DNA of 64,000 nt from Krasilnikovia cinnamomea (GCF_004217545.1 NZ_SHKY01000001.1:3348001-3412000); one strand, 5' to 3'; counted from the first letter of the stretch, positions 42,504 to 52,534 are shown. Program-made: numbers and translations. The notes: generated from the letters alone by a model not told the origin.

Positions 42504-42532
42504 CCAGACCACCCCGTCGGAAGAAGCCCACC

Positions 42533-45500
42533 GTGCTCGCGTCGCTCACCTCCACCCTGCGCCGGCTCACCGGCGCGACGGTGCTGGCGCTGCTATTCGC
42601 CGCGCCGCCCTGGGCCCTGCTGCACTACCTCGACCGGCCCTGGCCCGCCCACCCGCCCTCCTGGGCCGACATCAGCACCCTGCTCACCTCGCCGATGACC
42701 GACCGCACCCTCGGCGCCCTGCTCACCGCGATGCTGTGGCTCGCCTGGGCCTCGTTCGCGTGGTCCACACTCGCCGAACTCGCCGCAGCCCTCACCGGAA
42801 TACGACTGCCCCAACCCCGCGCCCTCGCCCCCGCACGAGGGCTGGCCGCCCTGCTCGTCGCGCTCATCACCGGCGGCATGCTCGCCACCGCCGCACAGGC
42901 CGCCCCCGGCCTGTCCCCGCCGGCCCAGGCAGCCCCCGCCACCGCGACCGAGCACCAAGCTGTGGAACACCGCGCCCAGGTCCCGACCGTCGTGCAGCCC
43001 GTCCGGGCCGTACCGGCGGGAGTGGGGCCGGCCGCCGAACAATGGCCGGCTGACCGTCAGCACACCGAAGCCCGTGAACCCCACGCGACGCGGGCTGGCA
43101 TCCCTCGCGGCCGGTTGACACTCGTGGCCGCCGGCCGCGCGTACACCTACACCGTCCAACGCGGCGACACCCTCTCCGAGATCGCCAGGCAGTGGCTCGG
43201 CGACGCCAACCGGTGGCCCGAGATCTACGCGCTGAACCGCGGCACCCACTTCGCCGACGTCGGCGGCACGCTCAGGAACCCGAACCTCATCTACCCAGGC
43301 TGGACGCTGCGATTGCCCGACGACGCCACCGCACCCCACGGCGCAGACGTCCGTAGCGGCCCACCGAAACAAGCGCATCCGAAGCCCGATCCGCCGCACC
43401 CCACCGCGACCAGCCCGTCGCCGACCACCCCCGCGACGCCCACCGCCGCGACGGCGTCCGCTGCGACCGGATCCGTTCCGACGACCCCGCCCGCGGCCAC
43501 CGACCTGGCACCGGGCGACGGAACCGCCCCGGCGACGCCACCCAACGCAACCGCCAATCCGCGGGCCTCCACCCCCACCACCGCAACCGAACCGAGCGCC
43601 AACCCCACCGACGCGCCCGCCGCCGACCGCGGCAGCCCTCGCGGGGTCTCCCTGCTCTCGGGCAGCTGGATCGACCTCGGACTCGGCCTCGCGATCGCCG
43701 CCGCCGCAGCCCTCGTCTGGGCGCACCGACGTCGCCGCTACACCCCCCGACCGCTCGGGACACCCTCACACGCCGACGACCTCGACCTCGCCCCCCAGCC
43801 ACCCGTCGTCACCCAGATCCGCCGCGGCCTCCGCAAACCAGCCCCCCGCCCGACCGACGCCGACGCGTTGTTCCCGGACCGGGACGACGATGACCCCGCC
43901 GACGGTCCCGGCCGCGGCGCTACGAGCGCCGACTCGGCCCCCCGCATCGGCGAGCTTGACACGTCCGAAGTCGACACCGGCGACGTCCCCGACGTGGCCG
44001 GCGCGCAATACGGCGCGCCAGCGCCGGTCCCCGTTGTACCGGCCCTGGCCCACCCCCTCGCCGCGGTATGGCCGCCCGCCGGAGCCGGCCTGGTCGGGCC
44101 GGGCGCCGCCGCAGCAGCCCGCGGATTCTTCGTCGCCGGCCTCGCCGGCGGCGGCCTCGACCACCCCGACGCCCGCACCTGGGTCGTCATGGCCTCCGCC
44201 ACCGCCGCCACCCTGCTCGGCGCCGCCGCCGTCACCCTGCCGAACACCCCGAGGCTGACCGTCACCGCCGGCCTCGACGAAGCCCTCGACCTGCTCGAAA
44301 CCCAAACCCTGCACCGCACCCGACTGGTCTACCAACACGAAGTCGACGACGTCGCCGCCCTGCGCACCGCCGACCCCTACGAAGAACCACTGCCACCGAT
44401 CCTGCTGATCGCCGACACCACCGGCCGCCACGAACGCACCCGCGTCGCGGCCCTACTCGCCCAAGGACAACGCCTCGACATCCACGGCGTCATCCTCGGC
44501 GACTGGCCCGACGGCGACACCATCGACGTCGCCACCGACGGCACCACCCGCCCCGCCGACGGCGACGCCACCCGACACGGCACCCACCCCGCCGACGTCG
44601 GACGCCTCACCGTCATCGACCCCACCGAGGCCGCCGACCTCATCACCACCCTCGCCGAATCCCACACCGGACGACCTCAGCCACCGGCCCCCACCGATCC
44701 CCACCCCGCGACGTCAGCCTCCGACCCCGCCCGCGACAACGCGGCCTCCGCCGCCACCGAAGCGACCCGCGAGGCCACCCCGGCGAGCGCGCCTTCCAGC
44801 AATCACTACCCCGCCGAACCCACCGAGGTTGGGACGCTCGAGCAGACGCAGGGCGCGGGTGCCGCTGACGACGAAACAGAGCCGGCGTTGCCCGCGCCGA
44901 GCGAGCCGGTTGCATCAGTAGGCCGCGAGGCCGCCACACCGGCCACCGACCACCCGCCGGCTGACCCTGCCGCCGACATCGCCGGCGGCGCAGAGACCAC
45001 CGTGGTATTGCCGGGCAGGGCCGACGTGACCGTCCTCGGCGGCGCCGCGATCGTCGACGCCGACCCCCAACGGGCACCTCGCCCCAAATCCCTGGAACTG
45101 CTGGTCTACCTGGCCGCCAACGGCGGCAGCGCCACCGTCGACGCCATCCTCGAGGATCTGCTGCCCGATGCCCCCACGAGCAAGGCCGGGCACCGGCTGC
45201 ACACCTACGTCTCCGACCTGCGCGGCGTCCTGCGCCACAACGGCGGCCCGGGCGAGTACGTCACCCATCCACGGCTGCGCTACCTGCTCAACCCCGCCAC
45301 CGTTCGGGTCGACCTGTGGCAGATGCGCGCCGCGATCACCGAGGCCGCCACCGCCGATCCGGTCGAGCGGATCGCCGCGCTGCGTCGCGCCGTCACCGCC
45401 TACCGCGGCGCGCTCGCCGAGGGCTACGACTACCTGTGGATCGAGCCCTACCGCGAGGCCGTCCGCCGGCAGGCTCTCGACGCCACCACCGCCCTGGTCG

Positions 45501-45784
45501 ACGCCCTCACCGACCAACCCGAAGAACAACTGGCCATCCTCACCCCCGCGATCGGGCTGCACCCCTACGCCGAGAACCTCTACCAGGCCGCGATGCGCGC
45601 CCACGCCCGGCTCGGCCACCTCGACGACATCCGCGCGCTGCGCCGCGCCGTCACGACCGCCGCCGCCGAACTCGACGTCGAACCCGGCGACGACACCCTC
45701 GCGCTGGCCGACACACTCGTCGCCGACCTGCAAACCCGCCATCGCCGAGTGCCGCTGCAGCCAGGACCCGGAGGTGCCACATGA
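42533..45784 (+). CDS. LysM and BTAD domain membrane protein, 1083 aa
   Basis: GTG 42533 with a GGAAGAAG-type site. Layout: two to three membrane helices in residues 1-130; a LysM domain at ~203-262 (YTVQRGDTLSEIARQWLGDA); a long Pro/Thr/Ala-rich linker; a further helix near ~385-405; a low-complexity and alpha/beta middle (~450-720); then a winged helix and bacterial transcriptional activator domain (BTAD, ~855-1070: LELLVYLAANGGSATVDAIL and AYRGALAEGYDYLWIEPYRE). The LysM would bind peptidoglycan outside while the BTAD lies in the cytosol. Such proteins recur in actinobacterial tad clusters; function unknown. A wall-to-DNA signalling role is inference. Confidence 0.82.
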   Translation: MLASLTSTLRRLTGATVLALLFAAPPWALLHYLDRPWPAHPPSWADISTLLTSPMTDRTLGALLTAMLWLAWASFAWSTLAELAAALTGIRLPQPRALAPARGLAALLVALITGGMLATAAQAAPGLSPPAQAAPATATEHQAVEHRAQVPTVVQPVRAVPAGVGPAAEQWPADRQHTEAREPHATRAGIPRGRLTLVAAGRAYTYTVQRGDTLSEIARQWLGDANRWPEIYALNRGTHFADVGGTLRNPNLIYPGWTLRLPDDATAPHGADVRSGPPKQAHPKPDPPHPTATSPSPTTPATPTAATASAATGSVPTTPPAATDLAPGDGTAPATPPNATANPRASTPTTATEPSANPTDAPAADRGSPRGVSLLSGSWIDLGLGLAIAAAAALVWAHRRRRYTPRPLGTPSHADDLDLAPQPPVVTQIRRGLRKPAPRPTDADALFPDRDDDDPADGPGRGATSADSAPRIGELDTSEVDTGDVPDVAGAQYGAPAPVPVVPALAHPLAAVWPPAGAGLVGPGAAAAARGFFVAGLAGGGLDHPDARTWVVMASATAATLLGAAAVTLPNTPRLTVTAGLDEALDLLETQTLHRTRLVYQHEVDDVAALRTADPYEEPLPPILLIADTTGRHERTRVAALLAQGQRLDIHGVILGDWPDGDTIDVATDGTTRPADGDATRHGTHPADVGRLTVIDPTEAADLITTLAESHTGRPQPPAPTDPHPATSASDPARDNAASAATEATREATPASAPSSNHYPAEPTEVGTLEQTQGAGAADDETEPALPAPSEPVASVGREAATPATDHPPADPAADIAGGAETTVVLPGRADVTVLGGAAIVDADPQRAPRPKSLELLVYLAANGGSATVDAILEDLLPDAPTSKAGHRLHTYVSDLRGVLRHNGGPGEYVTHPRLRYLLNPATVRVDLWQMRAAITEAATADPVERIAALRRAVTAYRGALAEGYDYLWIEPYREAVRRQALDATTALVDALTDQPEEQLAILTPAIGLHPYAENLYQAAMRAHARLGHLDDIRALRRAVTTAAAELDVEPGDDTLALADTLVADLQTRHRRVPLQPGPGGAT

Positions 45785-46902
45785 CCGCCACGATGCTCAA
45801 CGGCACGCGGCCGGCCCACCACGCCGACGTCCCACAGCAGCCGCCGGCCGTGCCTGCGGCCGCCGTTGCCGTTCCCGCCCAGGCGGTTCGGCGCCAGGGC
45901 GTCCGCGACGAGACGAAGCGGTGGGGACGGCTGCGCTGGGCAGTACGCGTCGCGCTCGTCGTCGGTGTCGCCGCGTCCGTCGCGGCGAACATGCTGCACG
46001 CGCTGCCCAACCCGATCAGTCAGGCCATCGCCGCCTGGCCGCCACTCGCTCTGCTGCTCACCGTTGAACTGATCTCCCGCGTGCCCGTCTACCGCCGGTC
46101 CCTGGCAGCCGTCCGGCTGCTCGCGACCACCGTCATCGCCGGGATCGCCGCCTGGGTGTCCTACTGGCACATGACCGCGGTCGCCGCCCGATACGGCGAA
46201 ACCGGCGCCTCGCCGTACCTGCTGCCGCTGTCCGTCGACGGCCTCATTGTCGTGGCCAGCATCTGCCTCGTCGAGCTCTCCGGCCGTATCGAAACCGCCG
46301 ACCACAATCCACCCGCGGCACACGAACTTGGACCCATCACACCCCCGCAACCGACAGACGCACCACCAGCACCGCCCACGGCAAGCCTCCCGATGGAACC
46401 GACGGCAGCCGCGGCGGCCTCCGACATTCCAAGGCCGGCCGCCCCGGAGCCGAGAATCGGCCGGAATGCCGCCGCCCACAGCGACCTGTCGCCCGCCGAC
46501 ACCGCGGGCCAGGCAGCCCGGACCGCACTGCCGAACCAGGCCGGCGAGTCCACCAAGGGCGGCGACACCACCACGCCCGAGGTGGCCGGCGCCCCACCCG
46601 CGGAGGGTCCGCCGGCAGGTGGCGGGATCACCGCTGACGGCGGTTCTGACATCCCGGCCGACGGGCCCGGCGGACCAGCCGATCCGCCACCACACGAGGA
46701 TGCTGACCGCGACGTCGTCCCCACCGACACCGCCGCCGCGGTCGCCTACTGGCTGCGGCGCGACCCGACCATGCACCCCGATGACATCGCCGCCCGCGTC
46801 GGCAGGTCCAGCCGGCAGGTCCGCCGCTACATGGCGCCCGTCGCACCCGGCGACCGGCGTCGTGTCAACGGCGAGCGACGAAGACTTCCGACCGACACAT
46901 GA
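45781..46902 (+). CDS. DUF2637 (SpdB-like) membrane protein with C-terminal HTH
   Basis: 373 residues from ATG 45781, overlapping the BTAD gene stop. Four hydrophobic helices between ~55 and ~165 match the DUF2637 family, present in actinomycete plasmid 'spread' proteins (SpdB-like) and chromosomal clusters. A long Pro/Ala/Gly-rich linker follows, then a C-terminal helix-turn-helix (VAYWLRRDPTMHPDDIAARV, then GRSSRQVRRYMAP) that would bind DNA. A membrane protein with a DNA-binding tail next to a BTAD membrane protein suggests gene control from the membrane. Overlaps the prepilin peptidase gene by 4 bp. Confidence 0.78.
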   Translation: MTATMLNGTRPAHHADVPQQPPAVPAAAVAVPAQAVRRQGVRDETKRWGRLRWAVRVALVVGVAASVAANMLHALPNPISQAIAAWPPLALLLTVELISRVPVYRRSLAAVRLLATTVIAGIAAWVSYWHMTAVAARYGETGASPYLLPLSVDGLIVVASICLVELSGRIETADHNPPAAHELGPITPPQPTDAPPAPPTASLPMEPTAAAAASDIPRPAAPEPRIGRNAAAHSDLSPADTAGQAARTALPNQAGESTKGGDTTTPEVAGAPPAEGPPAGGGITADGGSDIPADGPGGPADPPPHEDADRDVVPTDTAAAVAYWLRRDPTMHPDDIAARVGRSSRQVRRYMAPVAPGDRRRVNGERRRLPTDT

Positions 46903-47561
46903 CACCCGACTTCGTGATCACCGGTGCAGTGTCCGGGGCGCTGGCCGCGGGGTTCGTGCCCCATACCGCCGGCGTTTGGATCGCCGACCGGCCACGAAGT
47001 CCCCGGACCCAGTGGCTCGGCGGACTGCTGGCCGGCGGCTGCACCACACTGGTGGCTGCAGTACTGTCGTGGCGGCATCCACCCCACGGGTCCCGCGAGA
47101 TGCTTCTGCTGGCGGCCTGGATGGTGTTCACCATCGTCGGCATGTCGTTGGCGTGGATCGACGTCGTGATTCAGCGTTTACCTACCCGCCTGATCGGCGG
47201 TGCCGCGGCTGCCATAGCAGTACTGCTGTGCCTTGCGGCGGCCCTAGCCGGGCAGCCAGCCCAGTTGCTTACCCCGGTGCTGGCCGCCACCATCCTGGGC
47301 GGCGGCTACACCGCGCTGGTCGCCGTCGGCGCCAGCCGGATGGGCATGGGCGACGTACGCCTCGCGGCCCTGACCGGGCTCCCACTCGGCACCCTGGGAT
47401 GGGAAGCGGTCATCCTCGGTGCAGCCCTGCCCTTCCTACTAGCTCTACCCTTCGCCATCGTCGCCGCGACCCGAGCGCGCCTCACAGGCGTCAACAAGCC
47501 GCTACCTTTCGGACCTTTCCTCATAACGGCAACGATCTTCGCCAGCCTGGTCACAAGGTAG
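46899..47561 (+). CDS. Prepilin peptidase (A24, CpaA/TadV type)
   Basis: 220 residues, multi-helix membrane protein. The two catalytic Asp signatures of A24 aspartyl proteases are present: the Asp in AWIDVVIQRLPTRL (about residue 87) and the GMGD of MGMGDVRLA (about 147-150). It would cut the Flp-like pilin and TadE-like proteins encoded at 40826-42503. No methyltransferase domain is present. ATGA overlap with the DUF2637 gene makes it the last gene of the Tad operon. Confidence 0.88.
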   Translation: MTPDFVITGAVSGALAAGFVPHTAGVWIADRPRSPRTQWLGGLLAGGCTTLVAAVLSWRHPPHGSREMLLLAAWMVFTIVGMSLAWIDVVIQRLPTRLIGGAAAAIAVLLCLAAALAGQPAQLLTPVLAATILGGGYTALVAVGASRMGMGDVRLAALTGLPLGTLGWEAVILGAALPFLLALPFAIVAATRARLTGVNKPLPFGPFLITATIFASLVTR

Positions 47562-47588
47562 GTCGCCGCCCACGCAGGTGGCTAGGTT

Positions 47589-47813
47589 GGACGTGTACGC
47601 CGCGAACTCGGCTCGGTCACCGTGGTCGCCGACTCCATGCAGACCATGCTCTGCACGTACCTGTCCGCGATCGTGCTGGTCGGGCTGCTGCTCAATGCCA
47701 CGCTCGGCTGGTGGTGGGCCGACCCGGTTGCCGCGTTGGTGATCGCCGCTGTCGCCGTCCGCGAAGGCGTGGAGGCATGGCGCGGCGAGCAGTGCGAGGA
47801 CTGCGCTCTACCC
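47589..47813 (+). pseudogene. C-terminal relic of a cation diffusion facilitator-type transporter
   Basis: In frame from before 47598 with no start codon, the sequence reads ELGSVTVVADSMQTMLCTYL, NATLGWWWADPVAALVIAAV, REGVEAWRGEQC. This is the end of an actinobacterial CDF-like cation transporter (two helices and the DPVAAL loop). The N-terminal two thirds are missing and the frame decays after ~47813. Its position at the exact end of the Tad operon suggests that an insertion or deletion removed the rest. Confidence 0.6.
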
Positions 47814-47881
47814 GCCGCAGAAAGTGGCGCCGACGGCTGTGGATGTGGTCCTGGCTGGCATCACCTGCCGAACCAAAGCTC

Positions 47882-48433
47882 TCAGACCCACTCCTCAAAC
47901 GTGACTCCATCGGGCTCGTCAGTCGTGGAGGAGACGTTTGCGGCTGCTTGCATGCTGTGGAGCACCTCGTCGCCATAGCGGTCGACGCTGCGGTAGCTTG
48001 TGGCTTCCGCGGCCGGGGCCGGCCATACCTCGATCAGGTAGTACTCGAACGGGGTGGTTGCCGTGCCATCGATGTCGGTGTCACGCCCGAGGGCGTAGGC
48101 GCGTACCCGGTACGTTCCGCGTCCGTTGATGCTGAGAACCGGTAGGTCGGGCAGGTTCTCGAAGGAGCGGACCGCGAGCCGACCTTGCGGCGAGTCGACT
48201 GACACCTCCGCGATGGATTCCCAATCCCGGCTGTCGTCGAGCTGAGCCGGCGGCGCCGGTGACGTCCTGACCTGGACGTGAACCTGCCCCGTGTGGATGC
48301 CTGTATAGAGGAGTGCCCCTCCAGGATAAGGGTGGATCAATCCATTGGTCGGGGAAGGCAGATCGGCAGGCCAGTCGCGGTCACCGTCGACGAGGCCGAA
48401 GGTGTGGTAGGTGACGAACAGATCGCTTTCCAT
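47882..48433 (-). CDS. Candidate immunity protein for NucA/NucB toxin (locus 1)
   Basis: 183 residues from ATG at the complement of 48431-48433, preceded by GAGGAGGA. It is acidic and cytosolic, with no signal. It follows the large NucA/NucB toxin gene on the same strand. It resembles the 194-aa product encoded after the second NucA/NucB toxin (56502-57086): both have a WES/ISEI-like centre, G(T/R)YRVRxY-type strand, a GRD and a C-terminal VW-AP. This remote resemblance by eye, plus identical gene order, supports an immunity or anti-nuclease role. Confidence 0.65.
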   Translation of the reverse strand: MESDLFVTYHTFGLVDGDRDWPADLPSPTNGLIHPYPGGALLYTGIHTGQVHVQVRTSPAPPAQLDDSRDWESIAEVSVDSPQGRLAVRSFENLPDLPVLSINGRGTYRVRAYALGRDTDIDGTATTPFEYYLIEVWPAPAAEATSYRSVDRYGDEVLHSMQAAANVSSTTDEPDGVTFEEWV

Positions 48434-48450
48434 GAGTCCTCCTCGGGGGT

Positions 48451-48479
48451 GGGACCCGCCCGGAGAACGGGCGGGTCCC
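48451..48479. terminator. 12-bp hairpin between toxin and immunity-like gene, locus 1
   Basis: Arms GGGACCCGCCCG/CGGGCGGGTCCC with a GAGAA loop. It lies 8 bp after the toxin stop and 17 bp before the ATG of the immunity-like gene (minus strand). A T-rich tail exists only on the plus-strand side. It may limit read-through from the toxin, so that the downstream gene would need its own signal. Confidence 0.65.
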
Positions 48480-48487
48480 TCTTTCGG

Positions 48488-51412
48488 TCAGGAGATTCGC
48501 ACGCGGTACTTGTCAGACTTGAGGATGCGGTTCTGGGAGTAGAACGTCTGCAGGGCGCGACCGCCCTTGGAGTTCTGCTCGCCATTGATCATGCATCGGC
48601 TGAATCCTCTGGAACCCGTCACGTTGGTGGGAGTGCCGGAGATCGCGCACCAGGAGAACGTCCTGGCTGATCCCCCTCCCGTTGAGCCGCCCTGGTAGGA
48701 GCTCGCGAACGGGTATTCGTCGCAGGTCTTGCCGGATGGCCGGGTCAGGCTCGATGGGCATGAGGCCCTGCGGTTCGCTGCGATGGATCTGTCGCTCGTC
48801 AGGCGTGTCAGCGGAGTTCCGGAGGGATACTTCCCTGGCAGCTGCGAGTTCTGCGCGTCGTAGATGTGCCGCGCGAGTTCCCGGAAGTTGCCAGTCCGCG
48901 AATAGGTGAACGTGGGTACCACCGACGGAACGACACACCCCACGCTCGTCGGGTAGCCCTTGAGTTGTTGGTCGCACCGAACTCTCTCGCTGGCATCGAT
49001 GATGCTCGGGCTCGCGTCCACGTCACCAAGGCTCATTCGATACGCCCAGGTTGCCGTCATCGTCGATGATTTGCCCCTGGCCACGTTGGATTTGATCGTG
49101 GCTACGCCATCGACCTTGTTGGCGACGCTCAGCGCGGACGCGGGAAGGCGCCATTTCACCGTGCAGTTGGTGGAACATTTCGCACCCCGGCCGGCAAGTC
49201 CGATCTTGAGGCCCAGGGTGTCGCCGCGCCGAGCGTAGACCGAGATGCTGACCTGAGAAACCCAGGTCCGACTGTTCCGCTTGGTGTAAAGATAGTTGTA
49301 CTCCCACCACGATGCCTGGCCGAGCCAGGTCCTCGTGCCGTTGCGCAGCATGTAGAAGTCCTGGTCCCAGGTCCGTGACCGGCAGGCGCTGTAGCGGGTT
49401 CGCAGCCACGAGAAGTTGTAGGCGCGCGCCCGGTCGTAACAGATGTCGGGCATCTGCTTGGGCTTCGGAATGCCCGAGCCCGCCATGGTGTGCATGGGCT
49501 CGACGGTCAGGTCCCCCCGCGTTCCGTCCTCGATGGGAGCGCCGTCGCGCATGGCGTCCAGCGCTCGCATTGACGCACCGGGGTTTTCGGCGTCGCTGCG
49601 CTGGATACCAGCGGCCGTGCCTGGCCGCAGACAGCTGTACTGATCCTTCGTGATCGCGCTGCACGTCTCTTCGCCGGGGGCGTCGGCTGTGGCGGCACGG
49701 ACCTGACCCGTCGAGTCGTCGGCAGATTCATCGCCCTCCTCGACGTCTTGCAGCTGCGGGTCAGCCTGGAGTTCCTCGTAGGACTCCTCGGTCGCCAACG
49801 GCGTTCTGGTACCGAGCGCGTACCGGATACCGACGCCTCCCGAGTCTGCCGCCTCGGGGTCCTCGATGAGCGACTGGGCCGCCTCTTCGTCGGGATTGAT
49901 CTCCGCCACGTTGGAGCCGTCCGTGGCGGGCACGTCGGGCTCCTGCGTCCACTCAGCCTCCGCGGGCGGTACCGGCGCGTACACCACCCGGGCGTAGGGT
50001 ACGTGGCTCGCGTCGGCATTGTTGCGAGACGAGAACTGCTTCCATTGGTTGACGTCCGTCTCGTCGCCCGCGCGGATACCCATGTGCGCCCGCTCGGCCC
50101 TGTCCATCGCAGCGCGCTGGAAGAAGCTCTTTGCGTCGATGGATACCCAGTCTCCGCTGCACGAGGTCTGCGTGGAGCTTGCCTCCTTGTACAGCCAGCG
50201 GGGCTGGTCGTCCCATCCCACCCCTTCCGCCGCGGGGTTCGTGGTCCAGATTTCCCAGGGAGCTGGCGCACATACGTGGGCGTAGGAGTTGAAGAAGTAT
50301 GCGGTCGCCTCGGTGATCTCCATGCCGCGCAACTGTGTGGTGTCCCAGTCGACCAGAGCGCGCGCGGCTTGTGTGCTGCTCAGGGCTCCGAGGAAGATCG
50401 AGTCCGCATCGTTCCATCCGGTCTCGTACCCCTGCACCACGGTGGTGCTTCCGGGCGTCAGCAGACGATCGATTTGCGGATCCAGGGTCACCGGATAGGT
50501 CGTGGCGGGGTCCGTCAGCCACCCCTGGTCGGGAGACATTCGCACGCTGACCGTCGTGCTGGAAGCGGCCGCGAGGCTCCTCGTTGCCCGGCCTGCCACG
50601 GCGGGGGCCGGCGCGGCGATGATCTTCAACTCGGTTGCGCGGGCGGCGACGGGACGGTTCGCAGGGCCATCGGCGTCCCACATGACCGGTGCCGGTATTG
50701 CTGCGAGGGGAGTGCCATGCTTGTCCCGCACGCGGAGGTGCCCGCGTTCATCCTTGTCGATCGACGCGACGTGGGAACCCGTCAGCGGGATCGAGAGATC
50801 ACGCACGCGAGCTGCAGCGGCGGGCGACTTCACCACAACGTACTGTTCGAACCCCGTCGCGGTGGCGTCCACGATGAGGTCGACCCCCGGCATCGCCTCC
50901 GGGTATGTGGCACGATTACCTGCCAGCTGCGGCGCCGGCAACGCCCCGTTCCAACCCATGGCCAACTGGTCTGCGCCAGTGCCAACAGTCGCAAGGAACC
51001 CGGACCCCTCCTTTCGCTCACCGGAGAGCCGCAAGGAGTCGGGATGCGCCTTCGGCGCAACAGAACCATCCGGCTGCCGTGCCAGGGTGAGATCTACCGG
51101 CACCCATGAGCCGTCGCGGCGGAACCGCACAATCCCCGCCGCGATCTCCCCCTCCACCCGACCGTCAGAGGTTGCGAAGAACTCCGCATTGCTGGTCGTC
51201 GCGTCCGAGATGCGCACGCGCTGCCCAGTCTGCCGCGCCGAGGCAAGGGCAGAAGCCAGATCGGCTCGCGCCAAAGGCGCGTCACCAGCTGCCTGCGCAC
51301 CAGACGAAGGTACCGCTGCCGCCGTGCTCAACACGACGGTGGCCAGTGTCGTCAGCGACATCAGTCGGCCCAGCCGCCTCCGCGCCGGGCCCGTTGTGGA
51401 CTCTTCCCTCAT
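48488..51412 (-). CDS. Large secreted NucA/NucB-type nuclease toxin (locus 1)
   Basis: 974 residues from ATG at the complement of 51410-51412 with GGGGGAGG upstream; the longer upstream frame is not supported. A Sec signal (residues ~18-40) is followed by a long extracellular region with DNRLRE-like filament segments (residues ~300-430: TVVQGYETGWNDADSIFLGA, then ARALVDWDTTQLRGMEITEA). The C-terminal ~100 residues contain CDEYPF (897-902), a Gly-rich loop and FYSQNRILK, the NucA/NucB DNase pattern. Modular polymorphic toxins use such tips against neighbouring cells. Its immunity candidate follows directly. Confidence 0.8.
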   Translation of the reverse strand: MREESTTGPARRRLGRLMSLTTLATVVLSTAAAVPSSGAQAAGDAPLARADLASALASARQTGQRVRISDATTSNAEFFATSDGRVEGEIAAGIVRFRRDGSWVPVDLTLARQPDGSVAPKAHPDSLRLSGERKEGSGFLATVGTGADQLAMGWNGALPAPQLAGNRATYPEAMPGVDLIVDATATGFEQYVVVKSPAAAARVRDLSIPLTGSHVASIDKDERGHLRVRDKHGTPLAAIPAPVMWDADGPANRPVAARATELKIIAAPAPAVAGRATRSLAAASSTTVSVRMSPDQGWLTDPATTYPVTLDPQIDRLLTPGSTTVVQGYETGWNDADSIFLGALSSTQAARALVDWDTTQLRGMEITEATAYFFNSYAHVCAPAPWEIWTTNPAAEGVGWDDQPRWLYKEASSTQTSCSGDWVSIDAKSFFQRAAMDRAERAHMGIRAGDETDVNQWKQFSSRNNADASHVPYARVVYAPVPPAEAEWTQEPDVPATDGSNVAEINPDEEAAQSLIEDPEAADSGGVGIRYALGTRTPLATEESYEELQADPQLQDVEEGDESADDSTGQVRAATADAPGEETCSAITKDQYSCLRPGTAAGIQRSDAENPGASMRALDAMRDGAPIEDGTRGDLTVEPMHTMAGSGIPKPKQMPDICYDRARAYNFSWLRTRYSACRSRTWDQDFYMLRNGTRTWLGQASWWEYNYLYTKRNSRTWVSQVSISVYARRGDTLGLKIGLAGRGAKCSTNCTVKWRLPASALSVANKVDGVATIKSNVARGKSSTMTATWAYRMSLGDVDASPSIIDASERVRCDQQLKGYPTSVGCVVPSVVPTFTYSRTGNFRELARHIYDAQNSQLPGKYPSGTPLTRLTSDRSIAANRRASCPSSLTRPSGKTCDEYPFASSYQGGSTGGGSARTFSWCAISGTPTNVTGSRGFSRCMINGEQNSKGGRALQTFYSQNRILKSDKYRVRIS

Positions 51413-51850
51413 CAACCCTCCCCCAAGTTGATCAACAAAGACGATCACCTTATGGGACCTCGTGGGAGGCCGGGCATCGGGGTCCATCACTGGACCTGCA
51501 GAGCCTGTACGGGGCCCTCCACCACCATCGCGTCGAGCCCCCGACGACGCCGCAGCGCTGCTGCCGGCTCCGGCCACATCCACTGACGGTGGCCAACATC
51601 CGGGTCTGTAAAGGCTCCTTGGTCAAGAACTGACTGCGGTGTCGGCTCGGAGAGCTTGGTAGATGACATCAGAGGCGTCGTTTCAGGACGTGAAGGGCCT
51701 TGAGCCCGCCGTCGCTACCGGGCCTTTCGGCGAGTGATCAAGTCTTTGGCGGGCTGGTGACAGCGGGCCTGGGTCATCGCGTCGGCGTACGGGTTGAAGT
51801 CCCAGGCTGAGTACGCGTCGATTTCCAGAGTTAATGAGTACGGGGGTCGG
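51413..51850. other. 438-bp stretch with possible relic at 51715-51838
   Basis: No intact gene. A minus frame ending at TAG 51715-51717 reads as a plausible protein tail (EIDAYSAWDFNPYADAMTQA, then HQPAKDLITRRKAR) without a start, possibly a transposase or other relic. Promoter DNA for the locus 1 toxin gene also falls here. Confidence 0.3.
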
Positions 51851-52447
51851 CTATTGGCCTTGCTTTGTAGTTACGTTCAGTTCGTCGACCAGCCCGCCCC
51901 GGTCGAGGGCGGCCAGGAAGCGGAAGAGGTGCGGGTCGAAGCGGCCCGGATCAGCCGCCGCCAGCTCGTCACGGGTCCACCAGCGGACGGCGTGGAACTC
52001 GCCGGCGTCTGGGCGCAGTTCCTCGTCGCCGGTACAGGCCAGGACGTACCAGAGGCTGACGTCCGTGTGGCCGTGGTCCTGCCCGACCGTGCGCGTGACG
52101 GTCAGAAAAATCGGCGACCGCGAAAGACCCCTATCGCCCAGACCAAGCTCTTCCTGGATCTCCCGCCGCGCGGTCAGCGCGGGGTCCTCATCGACCTCGA
52201 CGTGACCACCCGGCGGGAGCCACAGCCCGGCGTTGACGTGGTCGACGAGCAGGATTCGCCCGTCCGCGGCGACCGGCACCACGTAGGACACCAGGTGCTG
52301 CGGCGGGGACGTCGGCTTTACCCGGCGGAACACATCGTCTGTGCTCGCCAGCCAGGCCAGCGCTGACGCGCGATGCTCGGCGCCGAGCTCGTCGACCGGT
52401 GAGAACCGGGACACGAGGTCGTGGACGACCGCTACGGACTTGCGCAT
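51851..52447 (-). CDS. NUDIX hydrolase
   Basis: 198 residues. The Nudix box is complete: GGHVEVDEDPALTARREIQE followed by EL, with the conserved Gly, Glu and REXXEE residues that bind metal. The N-terminal ~50 residues are an extra helical extension (EHRASALAWLASTDDVFRRV) seen in some actinobacterial NUDIX proteins. The C-terminal segment RWWTRDEL is typical. Substrate is unpredictable by eye; nucleotide-derived diphosphates are the usual class. It stands alone between the toxin gene and the sigma-factor relic. Confidence 0.88.
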   Translation of the reverse strand: MRKSVAVVHDLVSRFSPVDELGAEHRASALAWLASTDDVFRRVKPTSPPQHLVSYVVPVAADGRILLVDHVNAGLWLPPGGHVEVDEDPALTARREIQEELGLGDRGLSRSPIFLTVTRTVGQDHGHTDVSLWYVLACTGDEELRPDAGEFHAVRWWTRDELAAADPGRFDPHLFRFLAALDRGGLVDELNVTTKQGQ

Positions 52448-52534
52448 CCGGGAATGCTGTCACGAGCGCCGCGGCGCCGTAGAGCCGGCGAGCGCCCTGG
52501 CTACTCTCGGCAATCTCACCGATCTTGAACAGCT

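Noticed and set aside
49748..51109. 453-codon plus frame across the locus 1 toxin
   Set aside because: Shadow of a secreted protein gene with strong domain evidence on the minus strand.
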